Positions 1 to 9,025 of a stretch of 56,660 nucleotides of DNA are shown here, one piece after another. Source of the stretch: Bryobacteraceae bacterium (GTDB taxonomy: Bacteria; Acidobacteriota; Terriglobia; Bryobacterales; Bryobacteraceae); the NCBI GenBank assembly GCA_030041495.1, contig JASHNT010000044.1, positions 1 through 56,660 of the forward strand, in the 5' to 3' direction. Under the pieces are notes generated by a model, which was not told where the DNA came from, did not search any database, and saw nothing but the letters and a program-made list of their open reading frames with translations. Positions within the stretch are counted from its first letter, which is position 1, and each line of letters begins with the position of its first letter. Both the position numbers and the translations under genes were made by a program.

Positions 1-1
1 C

Positions 2-1093
2 ACCTCCGCGGTGACTTTCGTCACCGGGCATCGCGTGGACGCGATCGACTGGAGCAAGGCCGGCGCATCGGAGACCGTGGTCCTCTTCATGGGTTTGGTG
101 AATTTCGCGGCGATCGCGAAGGAGATGATGGCGCACGGCCGCTCGCCCGACACGCCCGCGATGGCCGTGCGCTGGGCTACGCGACCGGATCAGGAGACCC
201 TGGTGGGGACACTGGCTACCCTGCCCTCTTTGATCGCGCAGAAACACCTGCGGCCCCCCGCGACCATCGTCATCGGCGAAGTCGTCGCGCTGCGCGACCG
301 TTTCAATTGGTTCGAGAAACTGCCGCTATTCGGGAAGAAGATCGTGGTCACGAGGGATCGCCATCAAGCCCCGGAACTCTCCGGCCCACTCGCGGAGTTG
401 GGTGCGGAGCCGATCTTGCTCCCGGCCATCGAAGTGCGTGAAGCCGAGGACCCCGAGCCGCTCGACCAAGCCATCGCCCGCCTGCGCACCTACGATTGGT
501 TGATCTTTACCAGCGTGAACGGCGTGAAATACTTCCTGGATCGCCTGGATCGCTCGCAGCGTGATTTGCGCGCGCTGAGCAGCGTGAAGATTTGCGCCAT
601 CGGTCCGGCCACGCGCGCGGCGGTGGAGGCTCTGCACTTGAAGGTGGATCTGATGCCGGAAGCATACGTCGCCGAAAGCCTGGTGGCCGCGTTCACCGAA
701 GAGCATCTGAACGGGCGGCGGTTTCTGCTGCCGAGAGCGGCCGTGGCTCGGGATGTGGTGCCGAAGGAATTGACGCGGCGCGGAGCAAGTGTGGAAGTCG
801 TGGAAGCCTACCGCACCGTGGCTCCGGCAGGGCTTGCCGAGCATGCCGCGGAGGTGTTCGCGCGCAAGCCGGATTGGATTACCTTCGCCAGCTCCTCAGC
901 GGTGAAGAATCTGATCGCCGCGGCTGGTCCGGCGCCGCTCACTCGCGTCAAGATCGCTTCCATCGGTCCGGTAACATCGGCCACGATTCGCGAAAACGCG
1001 CTGCAGGTGGACGCCGAGGGCTCGCCATATACCATGGAAGGATTGATCGCGGCGCTGGTGAAGACGCAAACTCAACCCGCCGCGCAAAAATAG
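2..1093 (+). CDS. hemD: Uroporphyrinogen-III C-methyltransferase / uroporphyrinogen-III synthase fusion (5' truncated by the window)
   Basis: A bifunctional tetrapyrrole enzyme. The visible N-terminal third is the end of a CobA/SUMT-type SAM methyltransferase, with TSAVTFVTGHR followed by TVVLFMGL and PATIVIGEVVALR. The rest is a HemD uroporphyrinogen-III synthase, from GKKIVVTRD through LIFTSVNGV, AIGPATR, WITFASSSAV and SIGPVTS. HemD closes hydroxymethylbilane to uroporphyrinogen III; SUMT methylates it towards sirohaem and cobalamin. The frame is open from base 2, and the methyltransferase lacks its SAM-binding start, so the true start lies upstream of the window. The stop lies 6 nt before proS. 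HemQ, encoded at 43.9-44.7 kb, belongs to the same broad haem pathway. The family assignment is firm; the start is not visible. Confidence 0.93.
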   Translation, partial: TSAVTFVTGHRVDAIDWSKAGASETVVLFMGLVNFAAIAKEMMAHGRSPDTPAMAVRWATRPDQETLVGTLATLPSLIAQKHLRPPATIVIGEVVALRDRFNWFEKLPLFGKKIVVTRDRHQAPELSGPLAELGAEPILLPAIEVREAEDPEPLDQAIARLRTYDWLIFTSVNGVKYFLDRLDRSQRDLRALSSVKICAIGPATRAAVEALHLKVDLMPEAYVAESLVAAFTEEHLNGRRFLLPRAAVARDVVPKELTRRGASVEVVEAYRTVAPAGLAEHAAEVFARKPDWITFASSSAVKNLIAAAGPAPLTRVKIASIGPVTSATIRENALQVDAEGSPYTMEGLIAALVKTQTQPAAQK

Positions 1094-1099
1094 GAGAAC

Positions 1100-2542
1100 A
1101 TGCCCGAATCCCCGATTACGCCACGAGAAAAGGATTTTGCCGCTTGGTATCAGGACGTTGTCATGCAAGGCGATATGGCCGAGCCGGCTGAAATCGTCAA
1201 AGGCTGCATGGTCATCAAGGCCAACGGCTACGCGGTGTGGGAGCACATCCAGCGGGAGCTGGACGGTCGCATCAAGGCCACCGGCCATTCCAATATTTAT
1301 CTGCCCGTGTTGATCCCGCAAAGCTTCCTCCAAAAGGAGGCTGAACATGTGGAAGGATTTTCGCCCGAGCTCGCCGTGGTGACCATCGCCGGCGGCAAGG
1401 AACTGGAAGAACCGTACGTAATCCGGCCGACTTCGGAGACCATCGTCGGGCACTTCTTCAAACGCTGGATCCAGAGCTATCGCGACCTGCCGCTGCTGAT
1501 CAATCAGTGGGCCAACATCATCCGCTGGGAGATGCGCACGCGAATGTTTCTGCGCACCACGGAGTTCCTCTGGCAGGAAGGGCACACCGCCCACGCTTCG
1601 CACGAAGAGGCTCTGGAGGAAGTGCTGCGCATGCTCGATGTGTATGCGGACGTCTGCGAGAACATCCTGGCGGTGCCGGTGATCAAGGGGCTGAAGACGC
1701 GTGCGGAGAAATTCGCCGGCGCGGTGGCAACTTACGCCGTGGAAGGCATGATGCAGAACGGAATCGCGCTACAGTGCGGGACCAGCCATGATCTGGGCCA
1801 GAATTTCGGCAGAGCATTCGACGTGCAATTCCAATCGAGCGAAGGTAAGCTCGATTACGTCTGGCAAACGAGCTGGGGCATGACCACGCGGTTGATCGGC
1901 GCGCTGATCATGACGCATTCCGATGACAAGGGGCTCGTGCTGCCGCCGAAGGTCGCGCCGAAGAAGGCTGTCGTGGTTCCAATTTACCGCAAGGACGAGG
2001 AGCGCGCGCAGGTGCTGGAAGCAGCGGCGAAGATGGCAGAAGATCTCGGGGCGCACGTGGATACCCGCGAGGGTCAATCACCCGGCGCGAAATTCTTCCA
2101 TTGGGAGCGGCGCGGAGTGCCGGTGGTGTTCGAGCTGGGGCCTCGCGATGTGGCCGCGGGCAAGACCGTGATCAAGCGGCGCGACACCGGAACCAAGGAG
2201 ATCATCGCGCAGCAAGAGGCGCGGGAGAAATTTGGCGCGACGCTGGAGGCGATGCAGGCCGAACTGTTGGCTCGCGCCCGTCAGCGGCGCAAAGAGAACA
2301 CCGTGCTGGCGAATTCGATCGAAGAGGTCGAAGAAATTCTGAAGCCGGTGACAGCCGAAAAAGGCGGAGGCAAGTTCGTCTTGGCGCACATCGCGGATAA
2401 TCCGTCGAACGACGAACGAGTGAAGTCGTTCAAGGCCAGCATCCGCGTGATTCCTCTCGAGGATAATTACGACGGGCCCGGCAAGTGCATTCTGACCGGC
2501 GAGCCGGTGGCCAGGCGAGCGGTCATCGCGAAGGCTTACTAA
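1100..2542 (+). CDS. proS: Prolyl-tRNA synthetase, short ProS type 3
   Basis: Charges tRNA-Pro with proline in the cytosol. The 480-residue protein is a class II synthetase of the archaeal/eukaryotic-like type without the large editing insertion. Motif 2 is visible as [29 protein letters not shown]. Motif 3 is in [33 protein letters not shown]. The anticodon-binding domain begins near [16 protein letters not shown] and includes [10 protein letters not shown]-type sequence around residue 330. The C-terminus ([18 protein letters not shown]) is the usual zinc-binding-like tail. The ATG start follows an AGGAGA ribosome site after the hemD stop, which suggests co-transcription. Length is normal for the subtype. 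Confidence 0.96.
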   Translation: MPESPITPREKDFAAWYQDVVMQGDMAEPAEIVKGCMVIKANGYAVWEHIQRELDGRIKATGHSNIYLPVLIPQSFLQKEAEHVEGFSPELAVVTIAGGKELEEPYVIRPTSETIVGHFFKRWIQSYRDLPLLINQWANIIRWEMRTRMFLRTTEFLWQEGHTAHASHEEALEEVLRMLDVYADVCENILAVPVIKGLKTRAEKFAGAVATYAVEGMMQNGIALQCGTSHDLGQNFGRAFDVQFQSSEGKLDYVWQTSWGMTTRLIGALIMTHSDDKGLVLPPKVAPKKAVVVPIYRKDEERAQVLEAAAKMAEDLGAHVDTREGQSPGAKFFHWERRGVPVVFELGPRDVAAGKTVIKRRDTGTKEIIAQQEAREKFGATLEAMQAELLARARQRRKENTVLANSIEEVEEILKPVTAEKGGGKFVLAHIADNPSNDERVKSFKASIRVIPLEDNYDGPGKCILTGEPVARRAVIAKAY

Positions 2543-2660
2543 CGACTCGACCGAGCCACACACGCGCCCGCGCGTATGCCAACCTTCGAGATCCCCCAAT
2601 GTGGTCGCGGCGCGCTCCGGCGTCATCACCAGCGACAAGATCCACTCGGCGAATACAGCT

Positions 2661-2996
2661 TCACGCATGTGACACGCCCGGCAGTCTCAGACCTCGCAAC
2701 AACCGTTGATAGGAGCGTTGAGCTCGGGCCACGGCCGCGATTCCCGCCGCCGTCACTTTGAAATAGCGCTTGGCGCGACCGCCTCGCTCCGGCGTTGGAT
2801 CTCCCATGCTTGAAGACACCAGTCCCTTGTCCTCCAGCCGGTCGAGCGTGGTGTAAAGGGCACCCGGAGCAGGCTCTCTATCCGTGCACGCGGCAATCTC
2901 GGCTCGAATCGTCACGCCGTAAGCATTCTCGCCCACGCGCAGGATGGCCAACAGGACCGTCTGCTCGAATTCGCCCAACGATGGGATCACACGCAT
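2661..2996 (-). CDS. PadR-family transcriptional regulator
   Basis: A short (111 aa) winged-helix repressor. It reads LGEFEQTVLLAILRVGENAYGVTIRAEI, then APGALYTTLDRLEDKGLV, then a GGRAKRYFKVTAAG wing, as expected for PadR proteins. The frame stays open 24 nt further upstream. I chose ATG at 2996 because the longer start would put a perfect-armed palindrome (3003-3015) inside the gene. From 2996 that palindrome lies just upstream as an operator, and no Shine-Dalgarno is visible, so the transcript may be leaderless. In acidobacteria such PadR genes often accompany ADOP permeases; here the neighbour is a divergent small secreted protein. Targets are unknown; autoregulation is inferred. Confidence 0.88.
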   Translation of the reverse strand: MRVIPSLGEFEQTVLLAILRVGENAYGVTIRAEIAACTDREPAPGALYTTLDRLEDKGLVSSSMGDPTPERGGRAKRYFKVTAAGIAAVARAQRSYQRLLRGLRLPGVSHA

Positions 2997-3002
2997 ATAA
3001 CA

Positions 3003-3015
3003 ACTACATTGTAGT
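3003..3015. promoter_or_regulatory. Probable PadR operator (palindrome)
   Basis: ACTACATTGTAGT has perfect 6-bp arms around one central base. It lies 6 bp upstream of the chosen padR start codon and about 140 bp from the divergent gene at 3156. Position and TACA/TGTA half-sites fit a PadR-type autoregulatory operator. No binding has been shown. Confidence 0.6.
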
Positions 3016-3155
3016 CGCATGGACCCATGCGATCAAGCGGGGGGCTGGAGATGCGCATCGGCGGGGGAAGATACGGAGAAGGCCGATCCCGTTCTTGAGA
3101 AACACGCTCCTGGCTTCGCGGATCAACTGTTCAGAGCGAGCTTAAAGGAGCGGCT

Positions 3156-3506
3156 ATGAAACGTACTGTGAGAATCCTCGGCGGTTTCGGGATGGTTCTG
3201 GGAATTGCCTCGCTGGCCGGCGCGGCCAATACGACCATGACCGGCAAGATCAGCGACAGCAATTGCGGAGCGAGTCACGCGAAGTCGATCCAGGAACATG
3301 GCGGCAAGCTGACCGACCGCTCTTGCACGCAAGCCTGCGTCAAGGGCGGAGCGAAGTACGTGTTCGTCTCCTCCGAGGGCAAGGTTTACAACATCTCCAA
3401 CCAGGATGAGTCGGGCCTTTCCAAGTACGCGGGAGAAAACGCGAAAGTAACTGCGGATTTCAGCAGCGACACCATCACCGTCAGCAAAATCGCGGCTGCG
3501 AAGTAG
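3156..3506 (+). CDS. Small secreted protein with Cys/His motif, function unknown
   Basis: A 116-residue protein with a clear signal peptide (MKRTVRILGGFGMVLGIASLAGAA). The mature part is a compact beta-rich domain. It starts GKISDSNCGASHAK and then has DRSCTQACVKGGAKYVFV, so three cysteines and nearby histidines could bind metal or form disulfides. AKVTADFSSDTITVSKI completes the domain. It resembles small exported proteins that are common in acidobacteria; I cannot assign a named function. The ATG follows a good AAAGGAG site. It is divergent from the PadR gene and convergent with dnaB (8-bp gap), so the repressor could control it. Confidence 0.75.
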   Translation: MKRTVRILGGFGMVLGIASLAGAANTTMTGKISDSNCGASHAKSIQEHGGKLTDRSCTQACVKGGAKYVFVSSEGKVYNISNQDESGLSKYAGENAKVTADFSSDTITVSKIAAAK

Positions 3507-3514
3507 ACTGCGGG

Positions 3515-4891
3515 TTACTCTTCCGGAATGTCAGCGAGATCCTCGGCGCGATTTTCGAAGCGCGTCAACTGCCCCAGGAAGCGCAGAGGCACATTGCCGA
3601 TGGGACCATTGCGCTGCTTGGCGATGATCAAGTCGGCGAGTCCCTTGATGTCTTCGCGATCGCGCTTGTAGACCTCTTCGCGGTAGATGAAAGCGACCAG
3701 GTCGGCATCCTGCTCGATCGATCCGGAGTCGCGTAGATCGCTCAGTTGCGGCTTATGATCGCCAGGGCGCGTCTCCGAAGCGCGGCTCAACTGCGACAGC
3801 ACCAGGAAAGGCACGTCGAGATCCTTAGCCATCAACTTCAGGCCGCGCGAAATGGCGCTGACCTCCTGATTCCGGTTCTCGGAGCGGCCATGGCTGCTCA
3901 TCAATTGAAGATAGTCGATCACCACCAGAGCGAGGCCGCGCTCGCCCTTTAACCGCCGCAGTTTGGAGTGGACATCCATCAGATTCACGCCGGCCGTGTC
4001 ATCGAGGAACAAAGGAGCCTCGGTTAAATCCGCCAGTGCGACTTGCAGTTTGCGGCGCTCCTCTTGATTCAGGAATCCCGCGCGGTACTTGTGTTGGTCC
4101 ACGCGAGCGGCCGCGCACAGCAAGCGCGTGAGCAGGCTCGCCGAAGACATTTCCAGCGAGAACACGGCGACGGTTTTGCGCATGCGGGGATGCGTCGCCA
4201 CGTGCTGGGCGATGTTCAACGCCAGCGCGGTCTTGCCCATGGAGGGGCGCGCGGCCAGGATGAACAACTCCCCCCCGTTCAAGCCTCCGGTCATTTCGTC
4301 GAATTTGGCGAAGCCCGTGCTGAGGCCGCGGACGCGCTGGCTGGGATCGAGAAACGCGCTAATGCCGCCCGGAAATTTTTCGATGATGCTCGCGGGCGAG
4401 GTCAACTGATCCCGTGAGCGGGATTCGCCCAGTTTCAGCAGCGATTCTTCGGTGGAAGCCAGGATCATGTCCGGCTCCTCTTCACCCAGCAGGCAGCGGT
4501 TGATGGTGGCCTGCGCGGCGAAGATCAGCTTGCGCAACACCGATTTGTCCTTGACGATACGGATGTAGCCGTCGAGGTTGGTCAGCTCCGGCAAGCCTTC
4601 GTCAAGCGAGATCAAATACGACAATCCGTCGACCGATTCGAGCTGGCCCTGCTTCATCAGCTCATCGGCTAGGGTGACGCGGTCGATGCGCGAGCCGCGA
4701 TCGTACAGATCCTTCATGCGCCCGAAAATGCGCCGGTGCTTTTCTAGGCTGAAGTCGTCCGGCTCCAGCACGCCGGCCACCTGGAGGTACACGGAGTCAT
4801 TCAGCAGAATCGAGCCAAGCACGAAACGCTCGGCATCGGGATTCGCGGGAAGCCCTTTTTCGAAGGCGAGATCAGGAGAAGAAGCCATCAT
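3515..4891 (-). CDS. dnaB: Replicative DNA helicase DnaB
   Basis: The hexameric 5'-3' helicase of the replication fork. The N-terminal DnaB domain starts at LPANPDAERFVLGSILLNDSV. The RecA-like domain carries GLSTGFAKFDEMTGGL, Walker A (AARPSMGKTALAL), Walker B (ALVVIDYLQLM), a QEVSAISRGLK motif and LSQLSRASETRPGDHKPQLSDLRDSGSIEQDAD. The frame extends to a TTG at 4924, but tandem ATG codons at 4891/4888 give the more usual DnaB start and length (about 458 aa). It lies a short distance downstream of the cyclophilin gene on the same strand. Confidence 0.95.
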   Translation of the reverse strand: MMASSPDLAFEKGLPANPDAERFVLGSILLNDSVYLQVAGVLEPDDFSLEKHRRIFGRMKDLYDRGSRIDRVTLADELMKQGQLESVDGLSYLISLDEGLPELTNLDGYIRIVKDKSVLRKLIFAAQATINRCLLGEEEPDMILASTEESLLKLGESRSRDQLTSPASIIEKFPGGISAFLDPSQRVRGLSTGFAKFDEMTGGLNGGELFILAARPSMGKTALALNIAQHVATHPRMRKTVAVFSLEMSSASLLTRLLCAAARVDQHKYRAGFLNQEERRKLQVALADLTEAPLFLDDTAGVNLMDVHSKLRRLKGERGLALVVIDYLQLMSSHGRSENRNQEVSAISRGLKLMAKDLDVPFLVLSQLSRASETRPGDHKPQLSDLRDSGSIEQDADLVAFIYREEVYKRDREDIKGLADLIIAKQRNGPIGNVPLRFLGQLTRFENRAEDLADIPEE

Positions 4892-4927
4892 ACGTTCCGA
4901 TCCCGGGGGAGGACTGCCAATCAAGAC

Positions 4928-5593
4928 CTACTTCGTGCCGGGCGCTTTGGGAGCTGGAATCGGCAGGTTCGCGATGGTAACCGCGGTCAGGATGCGGTCC
5001 AGCTTGGGATAGGTCCGGTCCACGAAAGCCTTGCCGCCATTCTCGAACTGGCCTTGCCGGCTGGAGGTATCGCCATAGCCGTTGTACAGCATGTCCACGT
5101 GCTCCATCCCCTCAATCACCTCGCCGATCGGCACGAAACCCTGCCCATCCAGGTAGCTGTTGTCGGCGATGTTGATGAACAGCGCGGTGCCTCGGCTGTT
5201 GGGCGCACCGGTAGTGGCGAAGGTCACCTTGCCGCGCTTGTTGGATTGGGCGTTGCGCGGATCGTCGGGAATATTGGCGTTCTGCCAGGCGCGATTCACT
5301 TCCGGCCGCGCGCTAACGCCGAACTGCGCCATGAAGTTGGGCATGACGCGATAGAAGGGGCAATCGGTGAAATATCCAGCGCGCACCAGATTATACAAAC
5401 GGTCCACCCCGTGCGGAGCCCAGGAGCGGGTAATCTCCATTACGATGTCGCCCTTGGTGGTGGTCAGCTTCACCCGGAACGTCGCAGGCGCGGTGGCCCG
5501 TAGAGTCGAGGGCTGGAGAAGGTTGGGAGCCTGGGCAAAGACGACGCTGGTAAACAGCGCGGCGGACAGAGCTTGCTTGAAAAGCGGTTTCAT
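4928..5593 (-). CDS. Secreted cyclophilin-type peptidyl-prolyl cis-trans isomerase
   Basis: Catalyses proline cis-trans isomerisation in the envelope. A signal peptide (MKPLFKQALSAALFTSVVFAQ) starts at ATG 5593, preceded by GGTGG; the frame is open a further 30 nt but lacks a better start. The cyclophilin core is visible as TTKGDIVMEITRSWAPHGVDRLYNLVRAGYF, then FYRVMPNFMAQFGV carrying the catalytic Arg, then GAPNSRGTALFINIADNSYLDGQGFVPIGEVIEGM. The protein is divergent from classical cyclophilins (FYRV for FHRV). The downstream neighbour is dnaB. Confidence 0.9.
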   Translation of the reverse strand: MKPLFKQALSAALFTSVVFAQAPNLLQPSTLRATAPATFRVKLTTTKGDIVMEITRSWAPHGVDRLYNLVRAGYFTDCPFYRVMPNFMAQFGVSARPEVNRAWQNANIPDDPRNAQSNKRGKVTFATTGAPNSRGTALFINIADNSYLDGQGFVPIGEVIEGMEHVDMLYNGYGDTSSRQGQFENGGKAFVDRTYPKLDRILTAVTIANLPIPAPKAPGTK

Positions 5594-5642
5594 GGTGAGC
5601 CACCATTTTACCGCGAGAATCAAAAAGCAACCAGAGGGGATC

Positions 5643-6233
5643 TCAGGAGATCAAGCGAGCCGTCACGTCAGCAATGAGGAAGCCGATACCTGACCCGATC
5701 GCCGCGCCGGCCAGCACGTCCGTCAGGAAGTGCATGCCCAGCAGGATGCGCGAAGCAGCCACGCTGGCCGCGCAGAACAGGAGGCCAGGAAGCATAATGG
5801 GGTAGAATCCGCTCAACGCCAGAGTTATCGCGAAAGCCGTGATGGTGTGACCGGAGGGAAAGGAGAATTGGTCGGGGGGCAGCAGCGTCGCCCAACAGTG
5901 AGGTTCCATCGAGCACGGCCGCTTGCGGCCGATGGCGCGCTTCAGGCGCCGGAATAGCAGAATACCCACGCCTACCGAGAGCCCGGCCGCCAGAATCGCC
6001 CAAAAGCGGTCGCGCCCGCCGAACACGGCTACGAAGGCTCCCAGGAGCCACCACAGCCAGCCGTCCCCGCCACGGGTTGAAGCCATCATCCAGATTCGCA
6101 GCCAGCGCGGCGCGGGCCATTGGTTTACCCGACGCATCAGCCGGTAGTCGGTGCGCGCGCCAAAGCCGATGACCGCCTTGGCAACCCGCCTTCCGCCGAA
6201 CTTCGCTCCACTAAGTGTAGGGGAGGCCGCCAT
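5643..6233 (-). CDS. PAP2-superfamily membrane phosphatase
   Basis: An integral-membrane lipid or pyrophosphate phosphatase. The three PAP2 signatures are present in order: KRAIGRKRP, FPSGH and SRILLGMHFLTDVLAG, giving the catalytic His residues and the Asp. Hydrophobic stretches surround them (WLWWLLGAFVAVFG, AILAAGLSVGVGILLF, IMLPGLLFCAASVAA, GAAIGSGIGFLIA). The substrate cannot be read; undecaprenyl-pyrophosphate or phosphatidate are the family options. It is divergent, over 52 bp, from an MGDG-synthase-like glycosyltransferase, which hints at shared lipid metabolism. Confidence 0.9.
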   Translation of the reverse strand: MAASPTLSGAKFGGRRVAKAVIGFGARTDYRLMRRVNQWPAPRWLRIWMMASTRGGDGWLWWLLGAFVAVFGGRDRFWAILAAGLSVGVGILLFRRLKRAIGRKRPCSMEPHCWATLLPPDQFSFPSGHTITAFAITLALSGFYPIMLPGLLFCAASVAASRILLGMHFLTDVLAGAAIGSGIGFLIADVTARLIS

Positions 6234-6285
6234 GCTATCTTTTTACAGCCCTTGCGTGACACCGGAGTGACGCTGGTATAAAACA

Positions 6286-7404
6286 ATGATGACGAATATT
6301 GATTTCATCTTTTTCGATGCCGGCGGAGGCCATCGTTCCGCTGCTACGGCGTTGAAATCCGTCATCGACCGCCAGAACCGGCCCTGGAACGTTCGTCTGG
6401 TCAACCTCCAAGAGATTCTTGACGAGCTGGACGTGTTTCGCAAAGTCACCGGAATCCGCCTGGAAGACCTGTATAACAAAGCTTTGGCACATGGCTGGAC
6501 GTTGGGATCGCAATACGGGATCGCCTTGATTCACAGCGTGATCCGGCTCAATCACAAATCCATGGTGGGGTTGATGCAGAGACATTGGAAGAGTACGCAG
6601 CCGGAGATGGTCGTGTCCCTGGTACCGAACTTCAACCGGGTACTGCATGAAAGCCTGCGAGCAGCGCTGCCGCCCGCGCCCTTCACTACAATTTTAACCG
6701 ATTTTGCGGATTTCCCTCCCCATTTCTGGATCGAACAACAAGAGCAGTTTTTGGTTTGCGGCACTCCCAAGGCCGTGGAGCAGGCCCGCGCCCTCGGACA
6801 CACGCCGAACCGCGTGTTCCCCGTTTCGGGAATGATCCTGCGCCCCAAGTTTTATGAGCCGGTGGAGATCGATCGCGCGGCCGAATTGACTCGCCTGGGC
6901 CTCGATCCAAATCGGCCGACGGGTCTGGTGCTGTTCGGAGGACAGGGCTCCGGCGTGATGCTTGAAATCGCCAAGCGCCTGCCCGATACGCAGCTCATCT
7001 TCATCTGCGGCCGCAATCGGAAGCTGGCCGAGGCACTGCGCGCGCTCCCGGCCGGGGCTCCGCGCTTCATCGAAGGCTTCACCTCGGACATCCCGTACTA
7101 CATGCATCTGGCCGACTTCTTTATCGGCAAGCCGGGCCCAGGCAGCATCAGCGAAGCCGTCGCCATGCGGCTGCCGGTGATCGTATCGAGCAACGCCTGG
7201 ACTCTGGCGCAGGAGCGCTACAACGTGGAATGGGTGCGCGAGCGCGAAGCCGGCGTCGTGCTGCGCGATTTCCGCGCGATCAAGCCAGCCGTCGAAACCC
7301 TGCTCCAGAACCTGGACCGTTATCGCGCCAACGTAGCTAAAATCGAAAACCGCGCTGTCTTTGAGATCCCCGATATCCTGGCGAGCATCCTCAACTCCCG
7401 CTGA
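6286..7404 (+). CDS. MGDG synthase-like glycosyltransferase (GT28 fold)
   Basis: A predicted sugar-nucleotide glycosyltransferase acting on a membrane lipid. The N-terminus has the MGDG-synthase signature FFDAGGGHRSAATAL. Then come LYNKALAHGW, SLVPNFNRVL and TILTDFADFPPHFWI (the acceptor-side domain). The GT28 C-terminal domain has GLVLFGGQGSGVM, ICGRNRKLAEAL, EGFTSDIPYYMHLADFFIGKPGPGSISEA and VIVSSNAWTLAQERYN. The 372-aa length is normal. There is no good Shine-Dalgarno, but a TATAAA box lies at 6277-6282, right before the start, so a leaderless transcript is possible. The divergent PAP2 gene could supply diacylglycerol-type acceptors. Diglycosyl-lipid synthesis is inferred. Confidence 0.86.
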   Translation: MMTNIDFIFFDAGGGHRSAATALKSVIDRQNRPWNVRLVNLQEILDELDVFRKVTGIRLEDLYNKALAHGWTLGSQYGIALIHSVIRLNHKSMVGLMQRHWKSTQPEMVVSLVPNFNRVLHESLRAALPPAPFTTILTDFADFPPHFWIEQQEQFLVCGTPKAVEQARALGHTPNRVFPVSGMILRPKFYEPVEIDRAAELTRLGLDPNRPTGLVLFGGQGSGVMLEIAKRLPDTQLIFICGRNRKLAEALRALPAGAPRFIEGFTSDIPYYMHLADFFIGKPGPGSISEAVAMRLPVIVSSNAWTLAQERYNVEWVREREAGVVLRDFRAIKPAVETLLQNLDRYRANVAKIENRAVFEIPDILASILNSR

Positions 7405-7423
7405 GGAGACGTGCCCGCCAGAG

Positions 7424-9025
7424 TCACTGCAGCACTGGGATCTCCCGCCCGCGGATCAGGCTGCACACTTCCTGAATATCCGTATCCAGCGCGCGGTCTT
7501 CCTGGACGAACGTACTCACACCGCGCAGCGCGCGATAAATCGGCCGCGTTCCCGCGCCCATCTTTTCCACTCCCTTTCGCAAATCGATGGCCTGCGCCGC
7601 GGCCAGCAGCGTAATGGCTGTCGCGCTGCGCAGCAATTCCGCAATATCCATGGCCGTCATCGCCGAATGTGTCCCAAGACTCACAATGTCCTGGTTGAAC
7701 TGCTCCGTGGGAAGCGTATGGATCAAACTGGGCGAGCTCCATTGGCGGATTGCAGTCACCACGCTCGAATGCGCGATCTGCACACCCTTAAAGCCCTGGT
7801 ACAGGCCCGGATGCGGGCTAAGGGACGGCGGCAGGCCGTTAGAGAATCTTTCATCCATCAACAGTGCCAGTAAGGAATGCTGCCAGTTCGCCAGATTCGC
7901 CAGGTCCAGTTTCAAGCCGTCCATGGCGCGAGCAATGTGCGCGCCAAAGAAATTGCCAGTGTGGTAGACGCGGTCGCTCAGCGGGTCCACCAGCGGATTG
8001 TCGTTGACCGAGTTGGCTTCGCGCTCGATCACCATGGTCGCTTGCTCCAGGCTTTCCAGCATCGGCCCCAAGCCTTGCGGCGCGCAGCGGATCGAGTACG
8101 GACTCTGAATCGCTTCGGCGGCGGCCACCACGTCGTGTTGTTCGTGCGCCTTGCGGCCGGCGGCTTGTACGCGATGCCGAATCTCTTCAAGAGGCATCAC
8201 CAGACCGGAGCCAAATAACATCGAATTGAGCATCTCCGCGACCCGCAATTGGCCGGGATGATGCTTGGCCAGATGGATCGCCGGATGGAAATAGTCCGGC
8301 GAAGCACCCAGTGCCTCCGCGGTCATCGCGAGCGCTCCCAGAGTCAGGCGGAACAAGTACGCTGCGTCGTCCACCGTCAGCGCCGCCACTCCCGTCATCA
8401 TCGTGGTGCCGTTGAGGAGAGCCAACCCCTCCTTGGCGTCAAGCGTCAGGGGCGTGAGCCGTTCACCCTTCAGAGCTTCCGCCGCAGGGAGCCTGGCGCC
8501 CCGGTAGTAGACCTCGCCGCTCCCGCACATCACTCGCGCGATGTAAGCGGACGGGCACAAATCGCCGCTCGCGCCGACCGATCCATAGCGCGGCACCACC
8601 GGAGTGATACCGTGATTCAGCAGATCCAGCAAGCGCTCGATCACCAGCTCATGCACCGCCGAAAGCCTGCGAGCCAGGGCGTTCGCGCGCAGCAATATCG
8701 CCGCCCGCACCACGTCTTCAGCCAGCGGCTCACCCACGCCGCAGCAATGGTACTCGATCAGATTGCGCTGGTGGTGCGCCAGTTCCTGGTCCGGAATCAC
8801 GAAGCGCACGTTGCCGCCGAATCCAGTATTGACGCCGTAAATCACTTCACCGGCTTTGAGCTTGCGCTCCAGGGTCTCGCGGCCGCGGCGGATGCGCTCT
8901 CGGAAATCCGTGTCGACGCTGAGGGATACTTGCCGGTGCAGCCGCGCCACGGCCACGATATCCTCCAACTGAAGCTCCGCGGGGTAAATGGTGAATCCCA
9001 CGCCGGAGCTGGTCATGCTATTCAT
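7424..9025 (-). CDS. MIO-type aromatic amino acid ammonia-lyase or 2,3-aminomutase
   Basis: A 533-residue member of the HAL/PAL/TAL family, which removes or migrates the alpha-amino group of an aromatic amino acid. The MIO cofactor tripeptide is Ala152-Ser153-Gly154 in YGSVGASGDLCPSAY. The catalytic Tyr is in VIYGVNTGFG (Tyr63). The substrate-selectivity pair, read from NLIEYHCCGVG, is Tyr92-His93; known pairs are Ser-His for HAL, His-Leu for TAL and Phe-Leu for PAL. The C-terminal FNQDIVSLG (7673-7699) matches PAL/TAL rather than the QEDHVSM of histidase. No hut gene is nearby. Its start overlaps the stop of the Phe hydroxylase gene as ATGA (9022-9025), so translation is coupled. A bare histidase call would be poorly supported; Phe, Tyr or His derivatives remain possible substrates. 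Confidence 0.85.
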   Translation of the reverse strand: MNSMTSSGVGFTIYPAELQLEDIVAVARLHRQVSLSVDTDFRERIRRGRETLERKLKAGEVIYGVNTGFGGNVRFVIPDQELAHHQRNLIEYHCCGVGEPLAEDVVRAAILLRANALARRLSAVHELVIERLLDLLNHGITPVVPRYGSVGASGDLCPSAYIARVMCGSGEVYYRGARLPAAEALKGERLTPLTLDAKEGLALLNGTTMMTGVAALTVDDAAYLFRLTLGALAMTAEALGASPDYFHPAIHLAKHHPGQLRVAEMLNSMLFGSGLVMPLEEIRHRVQAAGRKAHEQHDVVAAAEAIQSPYSIRCAPQGLGPMLESLEQATMVIEREANSVNDNPLVDPLSDRVYHTGNFFGAHIARAMDGLKLDLANLANWQHSLLALLMDERFSNGLPPSLSPHPGLYQGFKGVQIAHSSVVTAIRQWSSPSLIHTLPTEQFNQDIVSLGTHSAMTAMDIAELLRSATAITLLAAAQAIDLRKGVEKMGAGTRPIYRALRGVSTFVQEDRALDTDIQEVCSLIRGREIPVLQ

